64,000 nt of DNA from Carex sylvatica (Eukaryota > Streptophyta > Magnoliopsida > Poales > Cyperaceae): contig CAXKVR010000423.1 in the NCBI GenBank assembly GCA_964058845.1, positions 24,193 through 88,192 of the forward strand. The letters are read 5' to 3'. The position numbers were made by a program, and so were the translations under genes. Below are positions 45,184 through 56,645 of this stretch, piece after piece. The notes beneath the pieces were generated by a model. The model was given only the letters and a program-made list of their open reading frames with translations, was not told the origin of the DNA and searched no databases. Position 1 is the first letter of the stretch; each line of letters opens with the position of its first letter.

Positions 45184-45192
45184 TGTAATTTG

Positions 45193-45605
45193 GAGTAGAA
45201 CTAGGGTGTTCTTAAGCTCACTAAAGTGTTTGATGAGCTTAACTCCAAAATCTATTAAATTGGTTTTAAATAACGAATCCGAACTATTGGAATCCGTCTA
45301 CCTTACGAGTGATGCGTCTACATGTGAAAATTTTAAACATTCGAATTAATTTAGTATAAAGTCAATTGGTCAAAATTAGAAAGTTAATAAATTAATTTTA
45401 GTGCATTCATTTTTTGAACGTTTTTTGACCGCTTGATTTTATACTAAATTAATTCGAATGTTTAAAATTTTCACATGTAGACGCATCACTCGTAAGGTAG
45501 GCGGATTTCAATAGTTCGGATTCGTCATTTGAAATCGATTTGATAGATTTTGGAGTTAAGCTCACCAAACACTTTGGTGAGCTTAAGAACACCCTAGTTC
45601 TACTC
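45193..45605. mobile_element. 413 bp Mutator-like foldback MITE
   Basis: Ends GAGTAGAACTAGGGTGTTCT and an almost identical inverse copy. Arms run about 180 bp each around a 40-60 bp loop near 45400. It is flanked by the exact 9 bp duplication TGTAATTTG (45184-45192 and 45606-45614). Long arms and 9 bp duplication fit a Mutator-like MITE. Short open frames across it are not genes. Confidence 0.9.
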
Positions 45606-45895
45606 TGTAATTTGAACCATGTTATTTTGATCAGATGGCTTGCAAAAATTTGCGAAACATCCTTAACTCTTATGATGATCAGTGTTCAGTCCGAACACGA
45701 TATGTAGGAAAGTTTAAAGACTAATTTAGACTTTTTCTTAAAACAAAAAAAAATTGGACAACAAATGGCTTATAAAGCATTTACGGGCAAACTCTCTTTT
45801 TCCAAAAATAATAATCAACTTATCATATTTTCACACAAATTAATTAGATGTGAACAGGATGGGAATCAATATTTAATTTTGTGATAAAAATAATG

Positions 45896-46010
45896 CTCTC
45901 CGTTCAAAAGATTGAAAAATTCAAACTTAACTAAAAAATTACCGTAAATATTAAATAATTTAATGACTTAATCTCAATATATTTTTCTAAAAAAATATGA
46001 ACGAAAGGAG
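45896..46010. mobile_element. Stowaway-like MITE, tentative
   Basis: CTCTCCGTTCAAAAG on the left and, on the other strand, CTCCTTTCGTTCATATTTT on the right resemble Stowaway (Tc1/mariner) termini, with TA-containing flanks (TAATG and ATTA). About 115 bp. Confidence 0.4.
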
Positions 46011-46789
46011 ATTATGATATACATCCTGCGTGATCTAATGAACCAAAAGAGACAAACCTAACGCAATTCGACTGTCTGAAACTCTGAATCCAGAACAAAA
46101 AATGAAACGCTGTATCAACTCCCGAATGAAAAGAGAGTTGTCTTGATGTGAACACCATCCATGGTTAATCTGAACATAAACTGAAGTTATCGGAAACAAA
46201 TTCCTAACGGACCTTTAGCGCGTCCTGGGAAGAGATGGGATAAATCACCAAATTGAACTGGGATAGGAATATCAGATGGATATGCCTGTGCCACTTGGCT
46301 CGTTACGGTTACAGAATTTAATGATTTGTTATATTTTAGAGTGAGGGTGGTCCAATGGGGATGAGTATTTGTGTGGTCTGATAGGGATAGAATAATTATT
46401 AGCTGAATCCAACAAAATTATATCGGTACCGATATAAATTTAAATTATAGGGAGTTTGCTTTGAGATTTGTGCTAGGTTAAAGCGGATAATGCAAATCTC
46501 ATTCCTTTTAGTAGGGTATCATACTGGATCTCAACTTGATTTGATAGGCATCAGATCAAATTCAATTTGATATTTGTTCGGAACTATCTAATTTAAATTA
46601 AAATTCATTTGAACTTAATCTGAACAAATTTTAAATTGTCCGTGTGAATTAAGATTTTTTTTTTGTATGGTCATATCCATTAACATTCATTGTAATTATT
46701 TTACAAGCACAAAATAAAGCCCTAATCACTAAATCACAAGTAAATATTTGATATTTTATTAAAGGATCATGATAATAATCCTCGCAGGT
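46011..46789. other. Intergenic, no gene
   Basis: No coding region or element recognised. Confidence 0.5.
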
Positions 46790-47140
46790 CTATCCCCGCA
46801 AAAAAAATCCGCACAAACTGCCAAAAATATCATGGGGGACCGCTCGGTCATTAATAAGCGTTTCGTAACCTGTTAGTATTTAACTTGAAGCATCAAAGTA
46901 TTTATCTTGAATTTGCAAAGAATTAATCCCTATACAATGATCTCTATTTATGAAAGAATAAATCAATCCATCAATTGTCTCCGTACAAAATTTTCTATTT
47001 TTTTGAATCGTCCCCGCATAACTGGGGACCATTAAATAAACAATTTCCTCATAAATACTTGTCAATTATTTCCACACAAATTTTTTTTTTTTTTTTTGGA
47101 TTGTCCCCGCACAACTGGGGACCATCAAATAAACAATTCC
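46790..47140 (+). repeat. CCCCGCA-type direct repeats
   Basis: GTCCCCGCATAACTGGGGAC (about 47011) and GTCCCCGCACAACTGGGGAC (about 47104) are near-identical short hairpins, each followed by CATyAAATAAACAATT. A weaker copy with ATCCCCGCAAAAAAAATCCG lies at about 46793. The block adjoins a larger tandem array. Confidence 0.65.
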
Positions 47141-48725
47141 CTCACCCAATGATAAATACTTTATGTTACATGGATAAATACTTTATGCTACATGGATAAA
47201 TATCCATGTTTCTCAAACATAATTGCAACTTTCATCAAAACAACAATAATAAATACTTCTCAAACATAATGATAAATATTTTATGTTATATGAATAAATA
47301 CTTTATGTTACATGGATAAATATTTCTCAGACATAACTGCAACATTTAGTAAAACATCAATGATAAATACTTCTCAAGCATAATGATAAATACTTTATGT
47401 TGTTATGCTAAGTGCATCACTAATTGCTCTAAAAACTGAAAATAATCGCAATTGAAAGTAAATAGATGAGTTTAGATAAAATTGACACGCGGGATGATAA
47501 CGGAGTTCAGAAAAACAAAGGCCTATGTCTCCGAGGCTTTGCAACATCTTCTAGGTGCGCCTTTCTATTACCCAATACGAAATGATTACAACTTGTGAAC
47601 CATTGAGCCCTTACAATCCAAACGGGAAGTCAATCGGACAACTAGAGATGAGAACAAGGTCTCTAAGTTTAAGCTACTCAAGAGAAACACTCAATAGATT
47701 ACTCTAACCTAATCTAACTCAAGATTAGTGAAGTGAGTTTGAGGTTGTTTGAGGTATTTTAAAGTTTGAAGCTTTCACAACAATGAAGTAACTAAAGCTC
47801 TAAGAAAATCGCTTTTTAGAATATTAGGATCGGCTGAGATGCTTTGAGAAGAAAGCTCAAAACCTTATTTATAGAGACAACTATTTAATGAGTTGTTTGA
47901 CCTAAAATATTACCAATATTTCATAAAACGTTACAACGTTTTAGTTCAAAATGCGATTTAGGATTTTAATTTTCTGACAGCTGTGAAATTAATCAAAACG
48001 TTACCAACGATTGTATAACGTTTATGTAATGTTTTTCACGGTAAAATTTTGATCAAAAATAAAAATTTATGAAGTTCAGATTTAATTAAAACGTTACAAC
48101 TTTTGTCAAACGTTACAACACTGATTTAATTAAATCGCTGTAATGATTGACAAACGTTACCAACATTTGTAATTAAATTTGAATTTGTCATAGCTGTACT
48201 TAGCATTTCTGACATTGCTGAAAACGTTACCAACGTTTGTTCTCTGTTTAAATAACCTCAAACTTACTTTACCAATTTTCTGATTTTACAATTTATATTC
48301 TTGATAAGTTATCTTCATGATTTCTCCAGTCCAAGTATTTCATATTATAATTCCATTTGACTTGAACCTGTATATCTTTCAAAAATAGAAGAAATCGTAA
48401 AATTCAATAATTGTATGTTTTTGCAAATTAGTCAAATAGACGAAAAAGATTATTGCTAGATCAACATATATTACATGGATAAGTACTTTATGTTATATGG
48501 ATAAATACTTCTCAGACATAATTGCAACTTTCAGTAAAACATCAATAATAAATATTTCTCAGACATAATGATAAATATTTTATGTTACATGGATAAATAC
48601 TTCTCAGACATAGCTACAACTTTTAGTAAAACATTAATGATAAATAGTTTATGTTATATGTATAAGTACTTTATGTTACATGGATAAATACTATATGTTA
48701 CATGGATAAATATTTTATGTTAGCG
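47141..48725 (+). repeat. Tandem array of GATAAATACTTTATGTTACA units, split by a solo LTR
   Basis: Repeated, slightly diverged copies of GATAAATACTTTATGTTACATGG-like and TTCTCAGACATAATTGCAAC-like segments run from about 47141 to 47400 and resume at 48467-48725. The interruption is the solo LTR at 47401-48466, which inserted into the array. Confidence 0.75.
47401..48466 (-). mobile_element. Solo LTR of the Sirevirus-like family
   Basis: The minus strand reads as an LTR closely related to those at 24086 and 30280: it ends (plus-strand left side) with the complement of CAATTAGTG..., contains the complement of the CCGAACTCCGTTATC box (about 47493), AACGTTAC-type palindromes (47930-48235) and the start complement ...GCTAGATCAACA. 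Flanks TATGT (47396-47400) and TATAT (48467-48471) share four of five bases. No internal sequence remains, so it arose by LTR-LTR recombination. Confidence 0.85.
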
Positions 48726-50261
48726 GAAATTATTATTAAAGAAAAGTATAATTAATGCAAGGATTATTATTTTATAACAGTATAATTAATACAGGGATTG
48801 TTATTAAATGACAGTCTAATTTAGTGTGGGGATAAATGAAAATTATTAGCTGAATAAATGGGAGAATAAATGGCTGTTAAGAAAGTTAATATTGAGGAGA
48901 GAGAGTGCGGAGAAAAATGGAGGACAGGATGAGGGGATTAGTATAATTATTTTTTATTAAAATGGTTTGACTATATAATTTTTTTTTCAAGATACATAAC
49001 TAAATGTTTGAAATTATAAGAGTAATTGAGCACCTCTGATTAACCTTTAGATCTTGCCTGGTTCTTGATTATCACCATATCATAACGAGGACTACTGTTT
49101 GATGAAAATCAAATGGTTTGCGTTGTTTAAAAAAAAAAAAAATCGATACTCTACCCTTTTCCATCCTCAATTAATCACAAATGATCAAGGTCACTTAATT
49201 TTGATTCGGGGTCGTTTGGAAACCCTCGTTTTCAACATTGTTTTCAAATAAGAGTGTTGTTGTGATTAGTTGTTCTACACAAGAGATTGTTATTTCGATT
49301 CATGCATCGATTGAACAAAAAAAAAATTTGAAATTTGAGATTCATATAAAATAATGATTTCGGGATCATGCATGATAAAAATAAGAAAGAAAATTTTGAG
49401 TTGTTCGAATTTTACGATATAGTAGCGAAGGCAGTATGGATTATTTATTGTTGTCGGAATTGAGCATCCATGGATTTTTTCTTTCAATCCCTATCAATCT
49501 AGCTACTTAATTGTAATAACACTTATGAATTCTAATCGTATTATTCATCTTTGGCAATAATCAATTATAATTTTTAATCTAATAAAACAATTCCGGCAAT
49601 TTATTTTTTAGATTTTTTTTTTGCAGTGGAATTAATTAGTTGTCAATTTTTCTTTTCTTTTTTCCTAAGTTTTAACTTTTGCAGTGGACGGAGGAAACAT
49701 AATTTGAGAAAAACCAATAGGTTCAAACTTTTATTTTGTTAGATTTAAATTATTTACATAATAATTAAAAAATATATATCAATTATCTATGATAACTTTC
49801 TTCAACGTTACAGTAGTTTTCTTAAATCAGAATTAAATCACATCTGTATCCGCTGTCCTCAAAATTAAGTTTCCTAGGCAGCCTGGTATGATCAGTGTGA
49901 TTTGTATGATCCAATTTAAAATCAAACGGTCCAGATCAATCCGAACTTTTCACTGCAGTGTTGTAAAAAATGGCTGTTTAGGCCGATTAGTTGTTGATGG
50001 TGATCAAACCGTAACGGATTTTCTCAATTAATCAGTCAATTATTTTTTATTATAACTAATTATTTATTATTATTTTTAATTAATCGCTTGACGGTACATT
50101 ACCCATCCAACAAGCACATATTGTTGTTTACAACACTGATTCAATGTAATCAATCAATTTTAGAGTGTACTCAGACCCTACGATACACAAAAGAGGCCTG
50201 GTGTATTATGGTTTCCAGACAACTTGCAAGAAAAAACATACAAAGCCAGAGAAGGCGATGT
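48726..50261. other. Intergenic, no gene
   Basis: A+T-rich; no coding region or element ends recognised. Confidence 0.5.
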
Positions 50262-50270
50262 CAAAAGTAC

Positions 50271-50482
50271 GAGATAGGAGTAGGTCCGATGGGCATTGGA
50301 CCTACGTTTAGGTTCAATTAGCTCTATCACCATACAATTAGCATTAAGATCTGTGTGCATGAAAATTGATAAAAATTCATACGGATTTTAATACAGAGCG
50401 CACAATTTTTGATGCAATTGGATAGCCAGATCACCCATCAAATCAAAATAGATCCAATGGACATTGGACCTACTCCGCAGTG
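50271..50482 (+). mobile_element. 212 bp Mutator-like MITE, copy B
   Basis: Ends GAGATAGGAGTAGGTCCGAT and, on the other strand, CACTGCGGAGTAGGTCCAAT. It is flanked by the exact 9 bp duplication CAAAAGTAC (50262-50270 and 50483-50491). Same length as copy A at 37634-37845, with most bases shared. Confidence 0.92.
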
Positions 50483-50491
50483 CAAAAGTAC

Positions 50492-51574
50492 CCAAAAGAC
50501 CAAAAGTGACAAAAAAATAATAATAATAAATACCCCAAGCTGCACACGATGCATGCACCGCAATATTTTATGGGTCCGCTTTACCAATTTGACCCGGTAA
50601 AAATATCCTAATCAAAACCCCCCTATACTTTTCCAAGTATACTATTAGCAACTTGAAGCTGTACTAACGCGGGTGGCCAACAAGATGCATGCATGTCTCC
50701 TATATTCTTTCGTCTCCCCCCTCCCTTTCAAACTAAGCAAACATTTATAAATTCCAAGTGGATTCTGATTTCTGAATCAACGCAATTCGTTCAGCGTACA
50801 TACAAGTGGACTGGAGACGTGTAGCTACAGGATTGCACAAGTGGGAAGCGCTCCCTTAATATTTTTTATTAAGCGTTAAATTGAAAGAGGGGCAGATTGG
50901 TAAGGACCATGCAGTGGGCGGGTGGTAGCGGTACACGGGAACAGTGAACCGTTTCCGTTATACAGCTAAGCCGAGACGCAACTAGTCCAGTGGACGGTTG
51001 GTTATCCTGACCCGTTTCCAGAGAAACACTATTATTTGGTTTCTAGAAAAATATTTTATTAATTGTTGGTAGACAGAGGAAATTGAATTGGTTAACCAGC
51101 CATGAATGATGAATCCACCATAAAAATAGTTGCTTTGTTATGAAGCTAAATAATTTCTGGAACTTGTCCATCGATGGACGCATGAAATCAGATACGGGAG
51201 TCAAGAATTTTAAATTATGAAAATCAATAGTTATTATATACAATTTTATTTTATATAAATAAAAATTAATTTCACAGTACCATAATATTTTATTATAAAT
51301 ATAGAAAATTATATATAAATATAATTTTTTAATTAAAAATTATTTGATCTCGTTCTTTTTTAGTTAAATCCGTCTCTGCATGAAACGTATTTTGTGTTAA
51401 ATACGAATTGTGTGAAAATTTAAAATTTATATATTACATATAATTTATACTTCAAAAAATAAAATTAATGCTTGCAAATAAAATGACGTACATTCATTGA
51501 TAAATAGCCTGCACAATATTATCTCCAGCAATTAAAATGATTTTGGTTCTGTTCTTTTTCATTTCTAGATTACT
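50492..51574. other. Intergenic, no gene
   Basis: A less A+T-rich part lies at 50620-51030 but no domain or splice pattern is convincing. Confidence 0.5.
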
Positions 51575-52925
51575 GAATAAAGATATAAATATTTATGGTA
51601 TATTAACAACGCAAGTAAAAATTGAAAACATTGAATTCTTTCTTGGTTGGTATTTTCTTATTTTATCTATGATACGGTGAATAAAAATATGCATATTTAT
51701 GGTATATAACGCAAGTAAAAATTGAAAACATTGAATTATTTCTTGTTAATTTTTTCTTATTCTATCTAAGATACAACGAACAAAGATATGCATATCTATG
51801 ATATATAACTAAGTAAATATTGGAACATTGATAATTCTTTTGTTAACTTTTGCTTGTTCTGTGTAATATACAATGGATAAAGATATGCATATTTATGACC
51901 GAAATTTTTATTAATATCTAAAAAAAATGATAAATTTCAGATTATATCCACTTTTGCGAAGGATTTCAAAAATTATCCAAACAGGTCAAAATCTCACCGG
52001 TTTCTCAACTTCTTTCCGGTTATTTTCTCACCGGTTCAAGAATTGGGACCGCTGAGATTTTGACTGGTTTCAAGAAAAGAAACCGGTGAGATTCTCACCA
52101 ATTTTGTGTAAAACAGATTTTTTTTTAATTAATTATTTTTTCTATTGAAATATTAGAATGTTTAATATATTTCTTTGAAAATATATGAAATACAATATAA
52201 TTTGATTTATTAGAAAAACTGCGACAAATAATTCGAATTAACATTTTTCAGGCCGAATTTTTCGCGGCGGTAAGAAAAATTATTATATTTGTTTATGTGT
52301 TATTGAAAAAAATAAAAATAATTGGATTCTGAGTTATTGATCCCGGTTCAAAAGTAACTTCTAAGTAAATAAAAAAAATATTGTGATCCTTCTAGTACAT
52401 TTAATTTCTAAAAAAATGTATCTATTTTTGAAAAAAAAAATATTTTTAAATTATTTAATGATTGTTATTTAAAATGAATTTTCAAAATAGACCTAGAAGG
52501 ATCACAATAATTTTTGTATTACCTAGAAGTGACTTTTAAATTGCGATCAATAACTCAAATTCAAAGTATATTTATTTTTTCCATAACACATAAAGAATTA
52601 TATTAAATTATATCTATTTTCAAAGAAATATATTAAATATTTATAATATTTTAATAAAAAATAAAAAAATTATGTTTTGCAAAAAAAAAAAAAAAAAGGG
52701 TGAGATTTTGACCGGTTTTGGTAATTTTTGAAATCTTACACAAAAGTGGGTAGAATTTGAAATTTATTAAAAAAATTTGGATGTTAATAAAATTTCGGTA
52801 TTTATGATAATATAACGTAAGTAAAAATTGTGTACATTGAATTCTTTCTTGTTGACTTTTTCTTATTTTCATACAGAACAATTTCTTATTTTCATATAAG
52901 ATACAGTGAATAAAAATATATAACC
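51575..52925 (+). repeat. Tandem repeat of about 110 bp units, split by a foldback element
   Basis: Units containing TATTTATGGTATATAACGCA, AAAATTGAAAACATTGAATT and TCTTATTTTATCTATGATAC occur at about 51575, 51690 and 51790 and once more at 52800-52925. The foldback element at 51898-52799 lies between the third and fourth. Confidence 0.7.
51898..52799. mobile_element. Large foldback element, copy 2
   Basis: A 902 bp imperfect palindrome with ends ACCGAAATTTTTATTAA and, on the other strand, ACCGAAATTTTATTAA. It is flanked by ATTTATG (51891-51897 and 52800-52806). The inner arms (about 52130-52650) match copy 1 at 40715-41950; the outer arms differ and carry CTCACCGGTTTC-type boxes instead of CCGCAAA boxes. 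Confidence 0.82.
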
Positions 52926-54010
52926 TTAAATATAATCAATATATCTTTTGCTAAAACCAAAACCAATATATTATGTATCGGTTGAATTATTCATTGCAAC
53001 TATTAAAATATGGGTTTCAATTTTTAGAAAGCCATGTAACATGACTATGAAGAAAATTTAGGAAAGAGTTTAAGAAGATAATTATATATTTTTGCAATAT
53101 CACCAAACTAATACAGAAAAAAAAATCTCCGTTTTTTCAAAGGTTTTTTTTGTCTGCCCTTTAATCCAATTAAGAGACCTGAGCATACTTGGTTAGCTTT
53201 TAAGCAAGTTTGAAGTTATTTTGTTGTTCAATTTTTAAGAAGTGCACAACACAGTAGGATTCAAATTTGATTGAAAACAGCTTAACATAATTGCTTAAAA
53301 TATTATTTTTTATATGAGTTACATGTCCACAATTAAGATTTATTAATAAAAATAATTTAAGAACTTCAACCTTCATATAATACCTTAAAAAAAATTCAAA
53401 TTCGATTGTACAGCCAATAAAATTGCAAATGTACTAATACGGAACCATCTGTCACAGTAAAACGGAAAAAATGACAAAACCAGGTAAACAGTGGATGGTG
53501 GGACAGGTATCCATCGTATTTTATTGCAAGTGCTGCTGGGATGGGACCGCCCACGGATAAGTCAAATGAATCAAAGCACAGAGGGGCCGAACCCAACCCA
53601 TCTGGCCTGAGAGGGGGTAAGCATCCATGGCACGGAGGTGCCAAATACATTGAACCTTGCTAGCTGGTCTCTTCCTGGGCCCCGCTCCCTGCTCAAAAGC
53701 GGTGAGTACACCCCCTGTGATCCTCGTTTCCTCTTTTTTTATTATTGCATCAGCACTTTATAAAATATACACAGCCCGAATTATTCTTATTATATACTGT
53801 ATACACACAATCGTATCCTCCAGCCTCCGTTACCGTTTCTTGTGGTCTCCTGCCAACGAAAAAGCAACGTCTTCCTTTTCTCTATCGCTAGTTATCCTCA
53901 CCCCCCGATTCGCTCCTTTATACCCCCCACACGATTCAATTGGACCGTGGATCTACGCATCGACGCCATCTAACCGTCCGATTCTCCCACTTGCTTTTGG
54001 GTTACCTCGG
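52926..54010. other. Intergenic sequence and upstream region of the EBF gene
   Basis: A+T-rich to about 53400, then closer to even composition. A 156-codon open frame (53657-54127) runs through the likely promoter and is not supported as a gene. No certain EIN3-binding site was identified. Confidence 0.45.
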
Positions 54011-54290
54011 GATATAGATAAAATAAGAGGTGCTCCACTCACCTCTCGTTTTAATACAAACTTCCTCTCTTCTCCTCCTACCTTCCCCCTTCTTTCTCTT
54101 CTGTTCTCTTTTTTCCCTATTCAATAGGGTTTCTAAATCGATACATGCTTTTTTCTTCTTCGGGTGAATTGATCTTGTAAATGCTTTCTGATAGTCACAG
54201 TTTGATAGATCGCGTGGTGTTGCTGCTGCTTCTCTCTCTACTGTCCGTGGCTTCGACCTGTCGCTTGGATTCCTTCCTCCTCCTGCAGCC
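54011..54290 (+). promoter_or_regulatory. Probable core promoter and leader of the EBF gene
   Basis: A TATA-like ATATAGATAAA at about 54012-54022 precedes a strongly pyrimidine-rich leader (54060-54120). Transcription would begin near 54045 by spacing, which is an inference. Two upstream ORFs follow. Confidence 0.45.
54145..54180 (+). other. Upstream ORF 1 in the EBF leader
   Basis: ATG at 54145 encodes MLFSSSGELIL and stops at 54178-54180. It is directly followed, without spacing, by the ATG of the second upstream ORF. Confidence 0.6.
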
Positions 54291-54861
54291 ATGCCAGCGC
54301 TTGTCAATTTTCCAGGTATTTTTCCCTTTCACTTCTGTTTAATTTGGCTAGTGGTTATTTCCAAAAGGAAAACAGTTCCCTGCAATCGTTGCTTTGACTA
54401 GATCCGATTAATTTGGGGCTTTTCTAACCAGAAGTTAAATTTATCTTATTGATTCCAAATGATCTGTGTGTGTAATTTTAAGAAAAAAAGAGAGTTCCGA
54501 TTGTCTAATTTACATGATGAGAACTCTGCTAGTGTTGAGTCCTTGGGTAGTTTGATTTGTAGTTACTCATCGAACATAGAAATGATCAGTCTTCTTGCAT
54601 TTTATGTTTTCCCTGGGATATCTGGTACAAGGGAAATGGTTAAATATAAGAGGAAGCTATTTATTTGTTTTTTTGTTCTGGCTATTGTGCTTCTCTAAAT
54701 AAAATCCCTGTGCTAATAAACAGGCAAGAATGAAGTATGCACAGAGGGGTTTCTCTTCCCACACTATGCAGGGGTGGCTGCTTACCAACCCCCTTGCAAG
54801 AGGTCCCGCATCACTGCCCCCTTTTGCTTTGCTATTGATGATAACCAATTTGCCAAATTAA
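54181..54861 (+). other. Upstream ORF 2, overlapping the EBF start
   Basis: ATG at 54181 opens a frame rich in leucine (DRVVLLLLLSLLSV) that is out of frame with the main start at 54291, passes through exon 1 to 54315, and after splicing to 54724 continues to TAA at 54859-54861 (90 codons). Ribosomes using it could not readily reach the main start, so it may lower EBF output. Whether the transcript includes it depends on the unmapped start site. Confidence 0.5.
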
Positions 54862-56645
54862 ATCAGAAGGTGGTGGAAAAGAGGCCATGCTATATCGATG
54901 CTCTCCCTAACGAGTGCCTCTTTGAAATCCTGCGCTGCCTTCCTGGTGCTCAGGAGAGGTGTGCCTCTGCATGCGTGTCGAAGAAGTGGCTCTCTGTTTT
55001 GAGCTCCATCCGCTCATCTGAAATCCGTAAGGAAACCAAGACATCTTTGCCGGATCTTAATGAGGAGCCGGTGATTGATGTAGAGGAGGAGGTTGAGAGC
55101 GAGGAGTGCATACGCCGGACTTTGGAGGGAAAGAAGGCAACTGACATTAGACTCGCTGCCATATCGATCAGCAGCGGGTTCCGTGGTGGCTTAAGCAAGC
55201 TGCTTATCCAGGGGAGCCACCCGACACGTGGGGTCACTGACAAAGGTCTCGCTGCTATTGCACGTGGATGCCCGTCTCTCGCTGTTCTTTCAATCTGGAA
55301 TGTGCCCCATGTAACCGATGCCGGTTTATCTGAGATTGCTGATGGGTGTCCCTTGCTGGAGAAGCTTGATCTAGTCCAGTGCCCGCTGATATCTGACAAG
55401 GGTTTGATTGCCGTTGTCCGCAAGTGCCCAAATCTGACGTCGCTTAATGTGGAATCGTGTGTGAGGGTTGGTAATGATTGCCTCCAAGCAATTGGTCGGT
55501 GCTGCCCCAAGCTGGCGTCAGTGACCATCAAGAACTGTCCGCTTGTGGGGGACCAAGGAATTATTGATCTTGTTTCCTCTGCTGGTGCCTCTTTGGCTAA
55601 GGTTAAGCTTCATGGTTTGAACATTGGTGACCATGCTATTGCTAATGTGGGTTTTCATGGAAAGGCAATCACTGATCTGACTCTGTCAGGTCTCCAATCA
55701 GTGGCTGAGAGGGGTTTCTGGGTCATGGCCAATACACTCGGTCTCCAGAAACTGAAATCCGTGGCAATCATATCTTGCCCTGGGCTAACCGATCTCGGTC
55801 TTGCATGCATTGCTAAATGCTGCCCGGGTTTGAAACAGGCTCACCTTCGCAGATGTGGTCAGGTATCAGATGCCGGCGTGAAGGCATTCTTTGAGGCAGC
55901 AACATTGCTGGAGAGTCTCCAGCTCGAGGAGTGCAACAGTATCACACTTAACAGTGTTCTTTCTGCACTCATTGTGTGTGGCCCCAAGTTCAAATCCCTT
56001 TCTCTGGTGAAATGCTTGGGGATAAAGGATATCATTACCCCTCCTGGCATGGTTCAAATCCCGTCATGTGCCTCCCTTCGTTGCCTGACTGTCCGCAATT
56101 GCCCTGGGTTCAGTGATGCCAGCATGGTCATGGTGGGCAAGATCTGCCCCATGTTGGAGAGCATTGAACTGAGCGGCCTTGGCGAGGTCAGTGACCACGG
56201 CCTCCTTCCCCTGATCAACACCTGTGCTGGTCGGTTGGTGAATGTCAATCTCTGCAAAAATGCAAATCTGACAGACCTTGCTGCGATTTCTCTGGTGAAG
56301 GCAAATGGAAACACCCTCAAGTTGCTTAACCTAGATGGCTGCAAGAAGGTGACTGACAAGACTGTAATGGAAATTGTGGAGAGGTGTGTCGTGCTTGAGG
56401 AGCTAGATCTGTCGAGGTCCATGGTGAGTGACTTTGGTGTTGCTGCCCTGGCATCTGCCAAGCAGCTTAAACTGCGGGTGCTCTCTTTGGCCGGCTGTCA
56501 AAAGCTGACTGGGAAGAGCGTGCTTTCATTGGGGAAAATGGGGAGGTCTCTTGAAGGGCTCAATCTCCTATCTTGCAATCTGGTAAATAGCTACAATCTG
56601 GCATCACTGGAGGAGAAGCTCTGGTGGTGTGACCTCCTCATTTAA
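54291..56645 (+). CDS. EBF: EIN3-binding F-box protein (EBF1/EBF2 type)
   Basis: Coding exons are 54291-54315 and 54724-56645 (intron GT-AG, 408 bp), giving 648 residues; Arabidopsis EBF1 and EBF2 are near 625. The start MPALVNFPG is chosen because this first exon joins in phase and matches family N-termini. The conserved PCKRSRITAPF precedes an F-box at about 65-105 (IDALPNECLFEILRCLPG...CASACVSKKW), which binds SKP1. An acidic linker with DLNEEP (119-124) follows, then about 18 leucine-rich repeats (roughly 150-640) of the CPxLxxLxLxxC type, ending WWCDLLI. The family is the substrate receptor of the SCF complex that ubiquitinates EIN3/EIL factors in the nucleus, keeping ethylene responses low. 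The frame is intact. Its 3'UTR has many oligo-U tracts, the feature through which EIN2 represses EBF translation in Arabidopsis. Confidence 0.95.

Noticed and set aside
53400..54010. EIN3-binding sites in the EBF promoter (EBF2 is an EIN3 target in Arabidopsis)
   Set aside because: Only weak TACAT-like cores were seen (for example near 53647); not enough to claim a site.
53657..54127. A 156-codon plus-strand open frame upstream of EBF
   Set aside because: It runs through the presumed promoter and pyrimidine-rich leader, has low-complexity composition and matches no family.
54950..55531. A 193-codon minus-strand open frame opposite EBF
   Set aside because: It is the antisense of the F-box/LRR coding sequence; no independent support.
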